A stretch of DNA of 64,000 bases from NCBI GenBank assembly GCA_029256185.1, contig JAQSYI010000007.1:166126-230125 (forward strand), written 5' to 3'. This DNA is from Paenibacillaceae bacterium (GTDB lineage: Bacteria > Bacillota > Bacilli > Paenibacillales > NBRC-103111). The translations under genes and the position numbers were made by a program. This document shows, piece after piece, positions 1-9,311 of this stretch. Each line of letters opens with the position of its first letter. Positions within the stretch are counted from its first letter, which is position 1. The notes under the pieces were generated by a model. That model did no database searches, was not told the origin of the DNA, and saw only the letters and a list, made by a program, of their open reading frames with translations.

Positions 1-3000
1 CTCTATAAAGGGGTAATCCGGCTATGCGTTATGCTTATGCTCGTTACAAGTATCCCGTTGTATGCTACGCTTCCCAAGCGGGCGGAAGCAAGCGGACCCA
101 ATCTTGTGGTTAACAGCGGCTTCGAATCCGTTACTACAGGCTCCAGCGGGGGCTGGAGTGACAAGATGGGAACAGGGTGGAGCACGTGGCGGCCTACCGG
201 ATCTCCGGTTGTGACGATCAGCGATTCCGTCCACCGCGGAGGAAGCCATGCGCTTGAGATTGAAGCGCAAGCAACAGCCAAGGCAACGGTAAGCAGTACC
301 CCCGGGTTCGTATCAGCGGACTCCCACTATAGACTTGCCGGGTTTATTAGAACGTCGGAGGCCACGCGGGTATTCCTCCGGGTGACCTTCTATAACTCGA
401 CCGGCGCCCAATTGGGGGTAGCGGACACATACCCGGTGGAGGGGACAACGGAGTGGAAGCAATATCAGACTGTGGCCAAAGCTCCAGCCTCAGCGGTAAC
501 CGCCAAGGTAAGCTGCTATTATGATACCGGTACGGGAACAGCCTGGTTTGATGATCTGGAGCTGGCGCAAGTAGTCCCTGTCGAAGGGATGGAGATTACG
601 GCTTCCCGCGACATCCTGGAGGTCGGAGAAAACCTGGAGCTACAGCTTGAGGTTGTGCCCCAGCTCTCGTTATATCCTTCAGTCAACTGGTACAGCACGG
701 ACCCCGGCGTTGCTGCCGTGGAGAACGGTACGGTAACCGGGGTGGGCGGCGGCTATGCCGTTATTATGGTTCAGGGATGGGATACTGCCTTCAATCAACC
801 TGTCTCGGCCCAATTCCGGCTGAGGATTGTAGATCCGCAAGTGAATGTATTAAGCAACGGTGACTTCGAATCTTTCTCTAATGAACAGGGAAGCGGCCAG
901 AGTGCCACGCCCTTGTATTGGAATACGGCGGGACCGGCAGGAGTGGCTATCGATAGCGCATTCCACAAAATGGGCAGCCGCTCGTTAAGAATCGATGGTC
1001 AAGCAGGCGTTGTCGGTTCTGTCTACCAGCAGGTGGAGGTTGAACCCGGGCAAATGTACAGATTTACACAATATGTCCGAACCGGGGAGCCTGCCCAGGA
1101 GGGCCAACCTGCTACTCGTCTGACCTTCCGGAATGAGCATGGAGACGTGGCAGGCACTCCCTGGCAAAGTCCGGTTATTGCCGAGACGGGAGTATGGCAG
1201 TTCATTGAGGCAATGATCCCGTCACCTATGGAGGCAGTAACCCTCTCGGTGGAGAACTCCAATGACGGCATGGGTACCATCTGGTTTGACACCGCCATAT
1301 TAGAGCCGTATATTCCCGTGATGGACATTGCAGCTGTTCATAACACAATTTCCGTTCTGGCAGGAGAATCCATGCTGCTCCAGCCGGTTGTGCTGCCTAG
1401 CCATGCAAGCGTCAGAGAGCTTACATGGAGCACGTCCAACAGCCAGGTGGTGGAGGTGTCTTCCGGGTTCATCCAGGCAACCGGCCTGGGGACAGCTCAG
1501 GTGACTGCCTATGCAGAGAATGGCACAGTTTGGGAGACATACACGATCACCGTAGAAGCGCCGGGGCTGCTGGCTAACGGAAGCTTTGAGGAAACTCTGC
1601 CTGCATCAGCGGGAGACAAGTGGACCGGGGTGAAAGCAGCGGGCTGGGCCTCGCCATGGCTGGCCAGCGGCAACCCGGAGGTGACAGTGACTCATGATGT
1701 GGCTCACGAGGGTGGTCATGCTCTCCGCATCTCCGCCTCTTCTTCGGCGAAGGCCACAGCCGGACAGAAGAGTATTCCTGTAACGGAGGGGCTGATATAT
1801 AAGTTCGGCGGTTGGGTCAAGACGGAGAACATCACTGGAGCCGCTTTTATACGCGTTTATTTCTATGATGCAAGCGGAATTCAGATAAGTGCAGTGGATA
1901 CGGCCAAGCTGGCCGGGACGAAGGAATGGGCATTGTTGCAAAAGACGATTGCCGCTCCCGCGGGGGCAGCCAGCGTCCAATTTACCAACTATTACGATAC
2001 GGGAAGCGGAATAGCCTGGTTTGATGATACATTCATGAAGCAGGTGATACCCGCCGAAACTTTGACCTTCCAGTCGCAGCTAGGGGCCGTCGCTCCCGGG
2101 GAAGCGATCTCTGTTGAGCCCGTGTTCGTCCCATGGAATACCACAGAGCGTCAGCTTGATTGGACCAGCTCTAACCCGTTAATCGCCGTTGTGGAGAACG
2201 GAAGCATCACAGGAATAGCACCTGGAACAGCTATTATTGAGGCATCCGCCCGGGAGGGTGGCTTAGGGGCCAGATTCCTGGCGTCGGTGACCGATACTCC
2301 GGGTACACTCCAAACGGAGAATGTTGCGGTTCAGACCTCGGAGGGTGCAGCTTTCCATGGTTTCTTCCCGTCTGCCGACGAACAAGGCCGCCCACTTTCT
2401 TATTACTGGCTAAACTCACCTGGAGCTGGCGTGCTCCACTTGAAGGAAGATGGGCAATGGTCCTATTATTCCCAGGACGGTCAGAGCGGACAGGATTCCT
2501 TCACTGTAGGCGTAGCTGATTCAACAGGCAAGCTCGGTATGTTTAGTGTTCTTCTGACCATCTTACCTGTGAATCATGCACCGGCCTCGGAACCGGCCAT
2601 CGTATCCACCGAAAAGAATACGCCCGTCAGCGGTTTCATTAACGCCGTGGATCAGGACGGAGATCCGTTGATCTACACCCTTAGCGAGTCTCCAGCCCAC
2701 GGATCCGTTGCTGTATCCTCAGACGGAACCTGGGTCTACCTTCCGGAAGCGGATTACGTCGGTCACGACAGCTTCAGCATTCGCATAACCGATGGACGCG
2801 GGGGAGAAGCCTTCGCAGAGGCAACGGTGATGACCCGCATGAGCATGGCGGAGATTACGGCTGTGCTGGAGGAACGGAATCAGAACGGACGGCAGCCCCG
2901 TCTGCTTGCAGGAGCAGCTGACTTTGAGCGGATCCGCCAGTTGACCGCCACCGATGCCAACATGGCGGGCTGGTACAGCCTTATCAAGAGCAGTGCAGAC

Positions 3001-5367
3001 CAGCTCCTGACCGAGCCCGCATCTTACTATGAGCTGCGAGATGGCGTTCGTCTGCTTATGGTCAGCCGGGACGTATTGGAACGGGTTAAGACTCTTGCCA
3101 TGGTTTACCTCATAAGCGGTGATCAGGTCTACGCTGAGCGGGCGTGGGATGAGCTTGCCGCCGCAGCCGCTTTTCCTGATTGGCATCCCGCCCACTTCCT
3201 GGATACGGCCGAGATGACCGCAGCTGCAGCTATTGGCTATGACTGGCTGTACGATTATTTGACGGCTGAACGCCGGAGCATTCTGCGCAGCGCCATTGTG
3301 GAGAAGGGATTGATGGCTGCCCGGCCATTCTATCAAGGGAAGCTGGACTGGACCCGGCGGATCAATAACTGGAACGCAGTATGCAACGGAGGCATCGGAC
3401 TGGGCGCATTGGCTATTGCCGGTGACGACCCTGCATTGGAGCCGCTGATTGCAGAGATCATTGCAGGGAGCATGGAGAGTCTGCCCATTATGCTGCGTGA
3501 ATACGCGCCTGATGGCGGCTGGCCGGAGGGTCCCATGTATTGGGAGTACGGCAGCTCGTATCTGGTTTATTATCTCTCCTCCCTTGAGCAGAGCCTGGGG
3601 TCGGACATGGGATTATCATCCATGCCCGGACTGGCGGATACGGTTTTGTTCCCCATCTATATGACAGGAACCACCGGTGCGTTCAATTTTTCTGACGCCG
3701 ATGCAGGCTATGTAGTGTCCCCCATTGTCCAGTGGTTGGCCGACCGATTCGATGATAACCGCTATATCTGGTTCTACAAGCAAATGGCAGGCCGGAAGAA
3801 CGGTGGTGTGCTGGACATGCTCTGGTATCAGCCTGAACGCTACGCTGCTGCCCGGGAGCCTGAAGAGCTGGAGCATTCGTTTTCGTACGTGGAAGCGGCC
3901 AGCATGAGAAGCGCATGGAATGACACTCAGGCAGCTTATGTTAGCTTCAAGGTAGGGGATAATCAGGCCCCCCATGGTGATCTGGATATTGGCAGTTTTG
4001 TGTTCGACGCGCTGGGTGTCCGCTGGTTCTCCGATTTCGGAACAGAAAATTACAATTTGCCGGGGTATTGGGACTACAGCGCCAACGGTACACGGTGGAA
4101 TTATTACCGCAAGCGGGCGGAGGCTCACAATACGCTGGTAATCAATCCCCACACCGGTCCGGATCAGAATCCGCTAGCCCGTGCTGAACTGGGCCCTGTT
4201 TCCTCCGGAGCTCATGATGCTTGGTCCGTTATCGATATGACTCCCGCTTATTCGCAGGATATTCTGTCTGCCAAGCGCGGTTTCCGTCTTGATAAGAAAC
4301 GCATGGAATTGGTTATACAAGATGAGATTATTTCTAAGGCTGAATCAGACATCCGGTGGCAGGTTCATACTCAAGCTAACGTTACAGTGGCGGCTGATGG
4401 CAAATCGGCGATTCTCCATTTCAGGGACCGGCGTCTCTATCTGGAGATTGGCTCGCCATCCCGGGGAGTATTCTATACTGCCGATGCTTTACCTTTGGTT
4501 AGTTCTCCCAATCCCGCAGGGCAGAAGAGCAATAGCGGGTATAAGACTCTGGGTATAAGACTGGAGCATTCCTTAAACGAAACGATCACAGTGCGTATGG
4601 TGCCTCTAATGCCGGGCCAGACCATACAGAAGTCCTCTGCTCCTATTGTTCCGCTTGAACAGTGGGAGGTGTCCGACCAGGAAAGAGCAGTCCTGAGCGG
4701 AATTAAACTGGAGGGTATTCCCTTAGCCAACTTCCAAAGCGGCAAAATGGTGTATGAAGTTACCCTGCCCCAAGGCGCTCAATCTGTACCTGTTATTACA
4801 GCCGCGACAGAGCAGCCCGGTGTCGTGGTGCACGTTTCTACTCCTCCTTCTCTTCCCGGAGCCGCGGTCATCACAGCAGAAGCACAGGATGGCTCCATGG
4901 TAAAGAGTAACTATTATGTGCAGCTTTCTGTTCGTCCGTTGTTGGGCCTGCCTGAGGATGGCCAGATTCTGCCGGTGTCGTCCGTATCAGCAAGCGCAGT
5001 GGATCAAGCGTATATTCCCGAGCTGACATTGGACGGCAGTCTGGAGGCGGAGTCCCGTTGGTCCTCTTCCACCGGCAACTGGATTCAATACGATCTGGGT
5101 GAAAACCGAACATTGAAGGGGATTGCTCTTGCCTTCATGAGAGGGAACCAGCGCAAAACCTACTTTGAAGTGCTGGCCTCAGCTGACGCGCATACTTGGC
5201 ACTCCGTCATGCAAACAGCCAGTACAGGTGAAACCTTAGGCTATGAGTATTATGAATGGGGCGAGCTGGAGGCCCGTTATATCCGGATTGTGGGATACGG
5301 CAACGCAGATAACAATTTCACGAGCATAACAGAGGCAGCCCTGCTTGGAGCAAGCGTACAGCCATAA
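1..5367 (+). CDS. Giant secreted heparinase II/III-family polysaccharide lyase (5' end outside window)
   Basis: The frame is open to the left edge. The first residues read as the hydrophobic part of a signal peptide ending near AEA, so the true start probably lies upstream; ATGs at 31 and 37 sit inside this segment and have no ribosome binding site. Counted from 31, the order is: three jelly-roll carbohydrate-binding modules (about 23-182, 275-430, 512-672), each opening with N-G-x-F-E and ending W-F-D; Big2-like Ig domains between them; two cadherin/tandem-95-like repeats (about 760-940); an alpha/alpha toroid plus beta-sheet lyase core (about 950-1530) with NNWNAVCNGG and AEAHNTLVINP, typical of heparinase II/III-like lyases; a cadherin-like beta domain; and a C-terminal F5/8 type C module. 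It is inferred to cleave an extracellular uronic-acid-containing polysaccharide; the substrate cannot be read from sequence. GH130 follows 19 bp later. Confidence 0.85.
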   Translation, partial: LYKGVIRLCVMLMLVTSIPLYATLPKRAEASGPNLVVNSGFESVTTGSSGGWSDKMGTGWSTWRPTGSPVVTISDSVHRGGSHALEIEAQATAKATVSSTPGFVSADSHYRLAGFIRTSEATRVFLRVTFYNSTGAQLGVADTYPVEGTTEWKQYQTVAKAPASAVTAKVSCYYDTGTGTAWFDDLELAQVVPVEGMEITASRDILEVGENLELQLEVVPQLSLYPSVNWYSTDPGVAAVENGTVTGVGGGYAVIMVQGWDTAFNQPVSAQFRLRIVDPQVNVLSNGDFESFSNEQGSGQSATPLYWNTAGPAGVAIDSAFHKMGSRSLRIDGQAGVVGSVYQQVEVEPGQMYRFTQYVRTGEPAQEGQPATRLTFRNEHGDVAGTPWQSPVIAETGVWQFIEAMIPSPMEAVTLSVENSNDGMGTIWFDTAILEPYIPVMDIAAVHNTISVLAGESMLLQPVVLPSHASVRELTWSTSNSQVVEVSSGFIQATGLGTAQVTAYAENGTVWETYTITVEAPGLLANGSFEETLPASAGDKWTGVKAAGWASPWLASGNPEVTVTHDVAHEGGHALRISASSSAKATAGQKSIPVTEGLIYKFGGWVKTENITGAAFIRVYFYDASGIQISAVDTAKLAGTKEWALLQKTIAAPAGAASVQFTNYYDTGSGIAWFDDTFMKQVIPAETLTFQSQLGAVAPGEAISVEPVFVPWNTTERQLDWTSSNPLIAVVENGSITGIAPGTAIIEASAREGGLGARFLASVTDTPGTLQTENVAVQTSEGAAFHGFFPSADEQGRPLSYYWLNSPGAGVLHLKEDGQWSYYSQDGQSGQDSFTVGVADSTGKLGMFSVLLTILPVNHAPASEPAIVSTEKNTPVSGFINAVDQDGDPLIYTLSESPAHGSVAVSSDGTWVYLPEADYVGHDSFSIRITDGRGGEAFAEATVMTRMSMAEITAVLEERNQNGRQPRLLAGAADFERIRQLTATDANMAGWYSLIKSSADQLLTEPASYYELRDGVRLLMVSRDVLERVKTLAMVYLISGDQVYAERAWDELAAAAAFPDWHPAHFLDTAEMTAAAAIGYDWLYDYLTAERRSILRSAIVEKGLMAARPFYQGKLDWTRRINNWNAVCNGGIGLGALAIAGDDPALEPLIAEIIAGSMESLPIMLREYAPDGGWPEGPMYWEYGSSYLVYYLSSLEQSLGSDMGLSSMPGLADTVLFPIYMTGTTGAFNFSDADAGYVVSPIVQWLADRFDDNRYIWFYKQMAGRKNGGVLDMLWYQPERYAAAREPEELEHSFSYVEAASMRSAWNDTQAAYVSFKVGDNQAPHGDLDIGSFVFDALGVRWFSDFGTENYNLPGYWDYSANGTRWNYYRKRAEAHNTLVINPHTGPDQNPLARAELGPVSSGAHDAWSVIDMTPAYSQDILSAKRGFRLDKKRMELVIQDEIISKAESDIRWQVHTQANVTVAADGKSAILHFRDRRLYLEIGSPSRGVFYTADALPLVSSPNPAGQKSNSGYKTLGIRLEHSLNETITVRMVPLMPGQTIQKSSAPIVPLEQWEVSDQERAVLSGIKLEGIPLANFQSGKMVYEVTLPQGAQSVPVITAATEQPGVVVHVSTPPSLPGAAVITAEAQDGSMVKSNYYVQLSVRPLLGLPEDGQILPVSSVSASAVDQAYIPELTLDGSLEAESRWSSSTGNWIQYDLGENRTLKGIALAFMRGNQRKTYFEVLASADAHTWHSVMQTASTGETLGYEYYEWGELEARYIRIVGYGNADNNFTSITEAALLGASVQP

Positions 5368-5386
5368 TGAAATAAAGGAGCATACC

Positions 5387-6298
5387 ATGAGCAACCGAAT
5401 AATGACTAAATATGCGGGCAATCCTGTAATCCGCCCCTCCATGCTGCCGCAGGAGGTGCTCTATACCTTCAACCCGGGAGCGATCAAGCATGGGGAAGAA
5501 TACATTCTGATGATGGACGCAACTACCTTGGATGACATCCACCGGATCTGGATCGCCCGGAGCAAGGATGGTTACAGCTTCGAGCTCGATCCCCAGGCCG
5601 TATCCTGGCCGGCTCCTGATCCCGGCCATCCGGAGACCTGCACCTACGATCCCCGAATTACCAAGATCGGCGATGATTACTACATCCTGTATGCCAGCGA
5701 CCTGTCGCAGAATGACGTCCGGATAGGCATACTGAAGACTTCGGATTTCCGCAGCTTTGAACGGGTAAGTATCGCAAGCGAATTAGGCAACCGCAACGGC
5801 GCTTTGTTCCCGGAGAAGAAGGACGGCCTGTACATGCGGCTTGACCGGCCTTTCGGCAACGAGCTGAGTCCATGCTATATGTGGATCAGCTATTCGCCTG
5901 ATTTGGTATTCTGGGGAAAAAGCAAGCCTTTAACCTATGAAGGCAAACCGTTCCGCGACGGATACAAAATGGGCGCAGGGGCCGTTCCCATCCGGACGGA
6001 GGAAGGTTGGCTGGAAATCTATCATACCGTTTCCCAGACCTGCAACGGTTTCATCTACCGTTTGAAGGCCTGTCTGCTGGACCTGGAGGACCCGTCCAAA
6101 GTCCTCAGGTATACCAGGGAATTCCTGTTATGGCCGGAGCATGACTATGAGATGACTGGAAGGGTAGCCAATGTGGTCTTCACCTGCAATGCGTTGCTGG
6201 AGAGGGACGGGACGGTGAAAATTTACTACGGCGCCGCGGATACGAATATCGGGCTGGCAGAAGGCAAGCTAAGCGATATTATCGGTGCCTGCGAGTAA
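5387..6298 (+). CDS. GH130-family glycoside phosphorylase/hydrolase
   Basis: A 303-residue cytoplasmic protein without signal peptide. ATG 5387 was chosen because AAAGGAG lies seven bases upstream; a longer frame would overlap the preceding gene. Family features in order are NPGAIKHGEEYILMMDA, YDPRITKIGDDYYILYASD, GAGAVPIRTEEGWLEIYH and a late YYGAADTNIGLAEG, which together define the five-bladed propeller of GH130 (beta-mannoside phosphorylases and hydrolases, DUF377). The phosphorylase/hydrolase choice and the sugar are not decided by what is visible. It is transcribed with the giant lyase upstream and probably acts on imported oligosaccharides. A perfect 20-bp inverted repeat terminates the operon 32 bp downstream. 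Confidence 0.85.
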   Translation: MSNRIMTKYAGNPVIRPSMLPQEVLYTFNPGAIKHGEEYILMMDATTLDDIHRIWIARSKDGYSFELDPQAVSWPAPDPGHPETCTYDPRITKIGDDYYILYASDLSQNDVRIGILKTSDFRSFERVSIASELGNRNGALFPEKKDGLYMRLDRPFGNELSPCYMWISYSPDLVFWGKSKPLTYEGKPFRDGYKMGAGAVPIRTEEGWLEIYHTVSQTCNGFIYRLKACLLDLEDPSKVLRYTREFLLWPEHDYEMTGRVANVVFTCNALLERDGTVKIYYGAADTNIGLAEGKLSDIIGACE

Positions 6299-6330
6299 CG
6301 TAGAACGTAGTGCCGATTGGCTAGCGCTCC

Positions 6331-6370
6331 AAAGCCCCCTCCTGAGGCATATGCCTCAGGAGGGGGCTTT
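6331..6370. terminator. Perfect 20-bp inverted repeat, bidirectional terminator
   Basis: The two 20-base arms are exact complements, starting AAAGCCCCCTCC and ending GGAGGGGGCTTT. The A-run and T-run at the edges make it look like an intrinsic terminator in both directions. It closes the lyase-GH130 operon. Confidence 0.8.
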
Positions 6371-6565
6371 AATGATGCCTATCTCTTTCGCTCACCCTGA
6401 AGCTTCATCACAATATGCAATGGTTCGGAGGTACGGAGGATTGGCTCAAGAAAAGCCAACAGGATAATAAATAAAGGGAAACGCCAATGCTATATCGAAT
6501 GTGACAGTATGAATTGATTAGCAGCATTGTGAATATGCCGTTAAGCAAAGGTGGTGTATTGGTTA

Positions 6566-7033
6566 ATGACAAAAGACTGGCACTTTAGAAACGAAACCTC
6601 CGTATGCCTTTTCAGAGCCGCTGGTGTATTATTGCGAAATAACAAAATTCTTGTTCAATGTGACAAAGGGGTATATGCCTTACCTGGAGGTCATGTGAAA
6701 ATAGGTGAAACGTCAGAAGAAACCCTTATAAGGGAATACGCAGAGGAAACGGGTGCCACAATCATATGCAACCGGCTGCTTTGGGTGGAGGAAACCTTCT
6801 GGGAATGGGACCAAAAAAAGGCTCACGGAATCGTTTTTTACTATCTCATTTCCTTAGAAACCAACACTGATTTACCCGAAAACTGTTTTATATCACAGAA
6901 AGACAACCGCAATATTATGCTGGAGTGGGTCCCTATAGAGGAATTGAAGCAGCTGCAAATTTATCCTGCTTTCATCAAAGAAAAAATTGCGCATATTCCG
7001 AATGGCATCGAACACTTGATTAGTTTTGAATAG
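6566..7033 (+). CDS. Nudix hydrolase
   Basis: A 155-residue protein containing a complete Nudix box: GGHVKIGETSEETLIREYAE followed by ETGA, matching G-x5-E-x7-R-E-U-x-E-E-x-G-U. Nudix enzymes hydrolyse nucleoside diphosphates linked to another moiety; the substrate here cannot be assigned. ATG 6566 is preferred because AAAGGTGG lies about ten bases upstream; a GTG at 6551 overlaps that site. The gene is visibly more AT-rich than the carbohydrate genes around it and stands alone after a strong terminator, which fits a horizontally acquired patch. Confidence 0.8.
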   Translation: MTKDWHFRNETSVCLFRAAGVLLRNNKILVQCDKGVYALPGGHVKIGETSEETLIREYAEETGATIICNRLLWVEETFWEWDQKKAHGIVFYYLISLETNTDLPENCFISQKDNRNIMLEWVPIEELKQLQIYPAFIKEKIAHIPNGIEHLISFE

Positions 7034-7128
7034 CGTAAACAGTTCGTCGGACCTGGGGCCGTTATCCTTAAAGGTCGCACTAATCAAGGAACGATAGCTC
7101 CATAAATCGCCTTTTCACCAATGAGAAA

Positions 7129-7406
7129 GATCTGGCGCAAGATCACCGTCAAGTCCTTTTTACGTTTCCAAAGGAGTAACGCCTTACGGCAGTCCCGCCC
7201 CGCTTACTCCTAACGGAAATTTTTTCCGCTATCTCTGCAAATTCATCATTCCTCGCTGATTTAGCGGAAATTTTTTCCGTTATCTCCTCCTGGACTCCCC
7301 GAAATTGGCATTCGGACCTGGTTTTGAGCGAGTTAACGGAAATTTTTTCCGCTAAATCTCGGCAAATACCAAAAAATGCCCCGATAACGGAAAAAATTTC
7401 CGTTAA
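7129..7406. repeat. Dispersed intergenic element, four 20-21 bp palindromes in symmetric array (family 1, copy A)
   Basis: Palindromes of the type TAACGGAAATTTTTTCCGCT begin at 7211, 7262, 7334 and 7385; the last is inverted. Spacings are 51, 72 and 51 bp, so the array is symmetric about position 7308. The left flank from about 7149 and the first two palindromes recur almost unchanged at 63855-64000, where the window ends. A single diverged copy lies at 38950-38972. A 122-codon minus-strand open frame crosses the element and is regarded as spurious. The remainder of 7034-7580 holds no recognisable gene. Confidence 0.85.
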
Positions 7407-7533
7407 CCTCGTCCATGCGCCCTTGTTTCCAGTTTCTTCAATACTTGATCTAGGGAGAAAAAGCTCCTCTTCCTCCGAATGATATATTTTCTGACCTTCT
7501 AACCAATGGATGATCATTCTGTGTCATCACGAC

Positions 7534-7565
7534 AAAAAACCGCCCGGACATGCTCCGGCGCGGCT
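7534..7565 (-). terminator. Intrinsic terminator after Xre gene
   Basis: On the minus strand a GC-rich hairpin (GCCGCGCCGGA, short loop, TCCGGGCGG) is followed directly by TTTTTTG, about 16 bases beyond the stop of the Xre regulator. Confidence 0.75.
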
Positions 7566-7580
7566 CCTTACATGCTCCCG

Positions 7581-7808
7581 TTATTCCTCATCATCCACAT
7601 CAATCAGATCGATAATTTCGCGGATATCATCAATGTCCAAAGCCTCCGCTATTCTTTCGATATGACCGAAATTGATGCTCTGCCGTTTGCCGTTGACCAG
7701 TTCGCTTATTGCAGCATGGCGGACATCTGATAGTAAAGATAACTCCCTCAAGGAAATTTTCTGTTTTTGGGAAAGCTGCCGTAATTTCAACACTACTTTT
7801 TTGCCCAT
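7581..7808 (-). CDS. Xre-family (Cro/C1-type) transcriptional regulator
   Basis: A 75-residue protein that is almost entirely one helix-turn-helix domain: KLRQLSQKQKISLRELSLLS, then RHAAISELVNGKRQSI as the recognition region, then ERIAEALDIDDIREIIDLID. The acidic tail IDVDDEE is typical of short YozG-like regulators. GGTGG lies eight bases upstream of ATG 7808. It is divergent from a small unknown gene at 7985; the intervening DNA has a sigma-A promoter with an inverted repeat over its -10 box, a plausible target. Its own terminator lies directly downstream. Confidence 0.85.
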   Translation of the reverse strand: MGKKVVLKLRQLSQKQKISLRELSLLSDVRHAAISELVNGKRQSINFGHIERIAEALDIDDIREIIDLIDVDDEE

Positions 7809-7870
7809 CGCTAACCACCGCTACCTCTAGATTAAGTCTCCGCTATGCACCAGAATGTGCCATTTGTTCA

Positions 7871-7919
7871 TTGACTATACGCATAAACGTACCATATAAT
7901 TAGCATATGGTTGGTACGT
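7871..7919 (+). promoter_or_regulatory. Sigma-A promoter with inverted-repeat operator candidate
   Basis: TTGACT (7871-7876) and TATAAT (7895-7900) are separated by 18 bp and face the gene at 7985. The imperfect inverted repeat ACGTACC (7887-7893) / GGTACGT (7913-7919) brackets the -10 element. Binding by the divergent Xre regulator is inferred from position only. Confidence 0.7.
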
Positions 7920-7984
7920 GTTTGCGAACCAGGAGCGATTAATGCCCGAATACGGGGCAGGAGCAAGACAGGAGCGAATGTGCG

Positions 7985-8248
7985 ATGGATGAGCTGATGA
8001 GGCGTTACAATGGATTGATTCTGGAGGAGGATACCTTATATAAGCGGATTGAGGTATGCCAGGAATGCGTGGATCTCGTCTTGGATTACCTATCAGAAAA
8101 AGCCGAAACCATCCACCTCCCGACAGCAGAGGGGATTATTTCGACGATTCATATCAGACGGCTGGCTATCGAAACAGAGCTGCTTCAGCTCCGGATTGAG
8201 AAAGGTGTACTTAACAGCAAAATTTGCAGGATGAGGCGAAATAAGTAA
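7985..8248 (+). CDS. Small hypothetical protein (87 aa)
   Basis: Not recognised. The protein is helical and charged, with a CQECVD segment near residue 22 and a basic end RMRRNK. No signal peptide or membrane segment is seen. AGGAGCGA lies about nine bases upstream of ATG 7985 and a strong sigma-A promoter lies 85 bp upstream, so expression is likely. It is divergent from the Xre regulator, and the promoter carries an operator-like inverted repeat, so the two may form a regulator-target pair. A hairpin closes the gene. Confidence 0.6.
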   Translation: MDELMRRYNGLILEEDTLYKRIEVCQECVDLVLDYLSEKAETIHLPTAEGIISTIHIRRLAIETELLQLRIEKGVLNSKICRMRRNK

Positions 8249-8274
8249 AACTCCATCCCTAAAGAGACGGAGTT
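8249..8274. terminator. Hairpin between convergent genes
   Basis: AACTCCATC (8249-8257) pairs with GACGGAGTT (8266-8274) apart from one G-T/A-C position. On the minus strand it is followed by TTTTACTT, so it best serves the AraC gene ending at 8287. Confidence 0.55.
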
Positions 8275-8286
8275 AGCCCCATACAT

Positions 8287-9201
8287 CTAAAGCCGGAGTC
8301 CTGCTGCAATCTTCCTGACGGCAAACCACAGCTCCACATAACCAAACTCGGAACTGCCCCCGTAAATTTCGAAATCCGTTCCCTCGACCTGCTCATATTC
8401 CGCCGTGGGCAGCCACTCCGAGAAAAATCTTCGGTACAATGTCTCAATGGTGGCACCGAATTGATCCCACGGGAATTTCTCCGAGGGGAATATGGCCCAA
8501 GTATGCGCGGGAATCGTGACAGTGGTGTATCCATCTGTTTTACTGGTTTTGCTCTTGAAGGCACACAGCATGTACGGGAATGTATGGTCATCTGTCTTTC
8601 TGTAGCTGCAAGCCCCGTGCACCTTGTCCAGATCCTGATTCACAAACGAAGGCAGGTCTCCCGCATTGGCAGCAAGCCGCTTAACCTCACCATTGGCATG
8701 ACATTCCTGCCATAGCCGCGCTGGCGTATCCGTTGCTTCTTCGCCCTCGTCCGTCTGAAAGACCCTTTCAATTCCGAATATCTGGAACGCTTCCTTGGCT
8801 TCGATCCGATAATTCATCGCTTCCGCTCCTTTGACCGAGATGAGGAAGGAAAGCCTGGGATAAGCCTTAAGCGCGATTCCCCCTTGACGGGCCATTGCCG
8901 GAGTGACGCCATGCAATAACTGAAACGCCCTTGCAAAAGAAACCGGCGATTCATAGCCATATTTAAGGGCAACATCGATCACCTTGACAGCATCGCTATT
9001 TTGCAATTCAAGTGCAGCCAGAGTAAGCCGTCTCCGCCGAATGTATTCCGCCAGCGTCACATCGGTAATAAACGAGAACATTCTCTGAAAATGATGCGAC
9101 GAACAGCAAGCACGGCGGGCAACCTCAGCCAACTCAATTTCTCCGGACAAATTCATTTCAATATAATCCATGGCCCGGTTCATCCTCGTAAGCCAATCCA
9201 C
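8287..9201 (-). CDS. AraC-family regulator with GyrI-like effector-binding domain
   Basis: Residues 1-105 hold the two helix-turn-helix units of AraC regulators (EVARRACCSSHHFQRMFS and the later IDVALKYGYESPVSFARAFQ, ending HGVTPAMAR). Residues about 140-300 form an effector-binding domain of the GyrI-like type (AHTWAIFPSEKFPWDQFGA, then a late E-F-G-Y-V-E-L-W). Such proteins respond to small cationic or hydrophobic compounds. The start is GTG 9201, five bases after AGGAGGGG; this gives 304 residues with the DNA-binding domain at the very N-terminus, as is usual for the SoxS/Rob-like subgroup. No target gene is adjacent in the same orientation. Confidence 0.85.
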   Translation of the reverse strand: MDWLTRMNRAMDYIEMNLSGEIELAEVARRACCSSHHFQRMFSFITDVTLAEYIRRRRLTLAALELQNSDAVKVIDVALKYGYESPVSFARAFQLLHGVTPAMARQGGIALKAYPRLSFLISVKGAEAMNYRIEAKEAFQIFGIERVFQTDEGEEATDTPARLWQECHANGEVKRLAANAGDLPSFVNQDLDKVHGACSYRKTDDHTFPYMLCAFKSKTSKTDGYTTVTIPAHTWAIFPSEKFPWDQFGATIETLYRRFFSEWLPTAEYEQVEGTDFEIYGGSSEFGYVELWFAVRKIAAGLRL

Positions 9202-9311
9202 CCGATCCCCTCCTCTCGTTCGAAGTATAAGGCAGTGAAGGAATCGTATCGCAACTATTTGTGCCCAATTGGGTTGCTGCTGCCGCGGCGGACTCTTGGC
9301 CAAGCTGCGTT

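Noticed and set aside
7211..7405. CRISPR array
   Set aside because: Repeats of about 20 bp occur only four times, spacers are unequal (51, 72, 51 bp starts), one copy is inverted, and no cas gene is nearby.
7149..7517. 122-codon minus-strand frame across the family 1 element
   Set aside because: It translates repeat palindromes (repeated EKISV/EKISA) and is absent from a coding context at the second copy.
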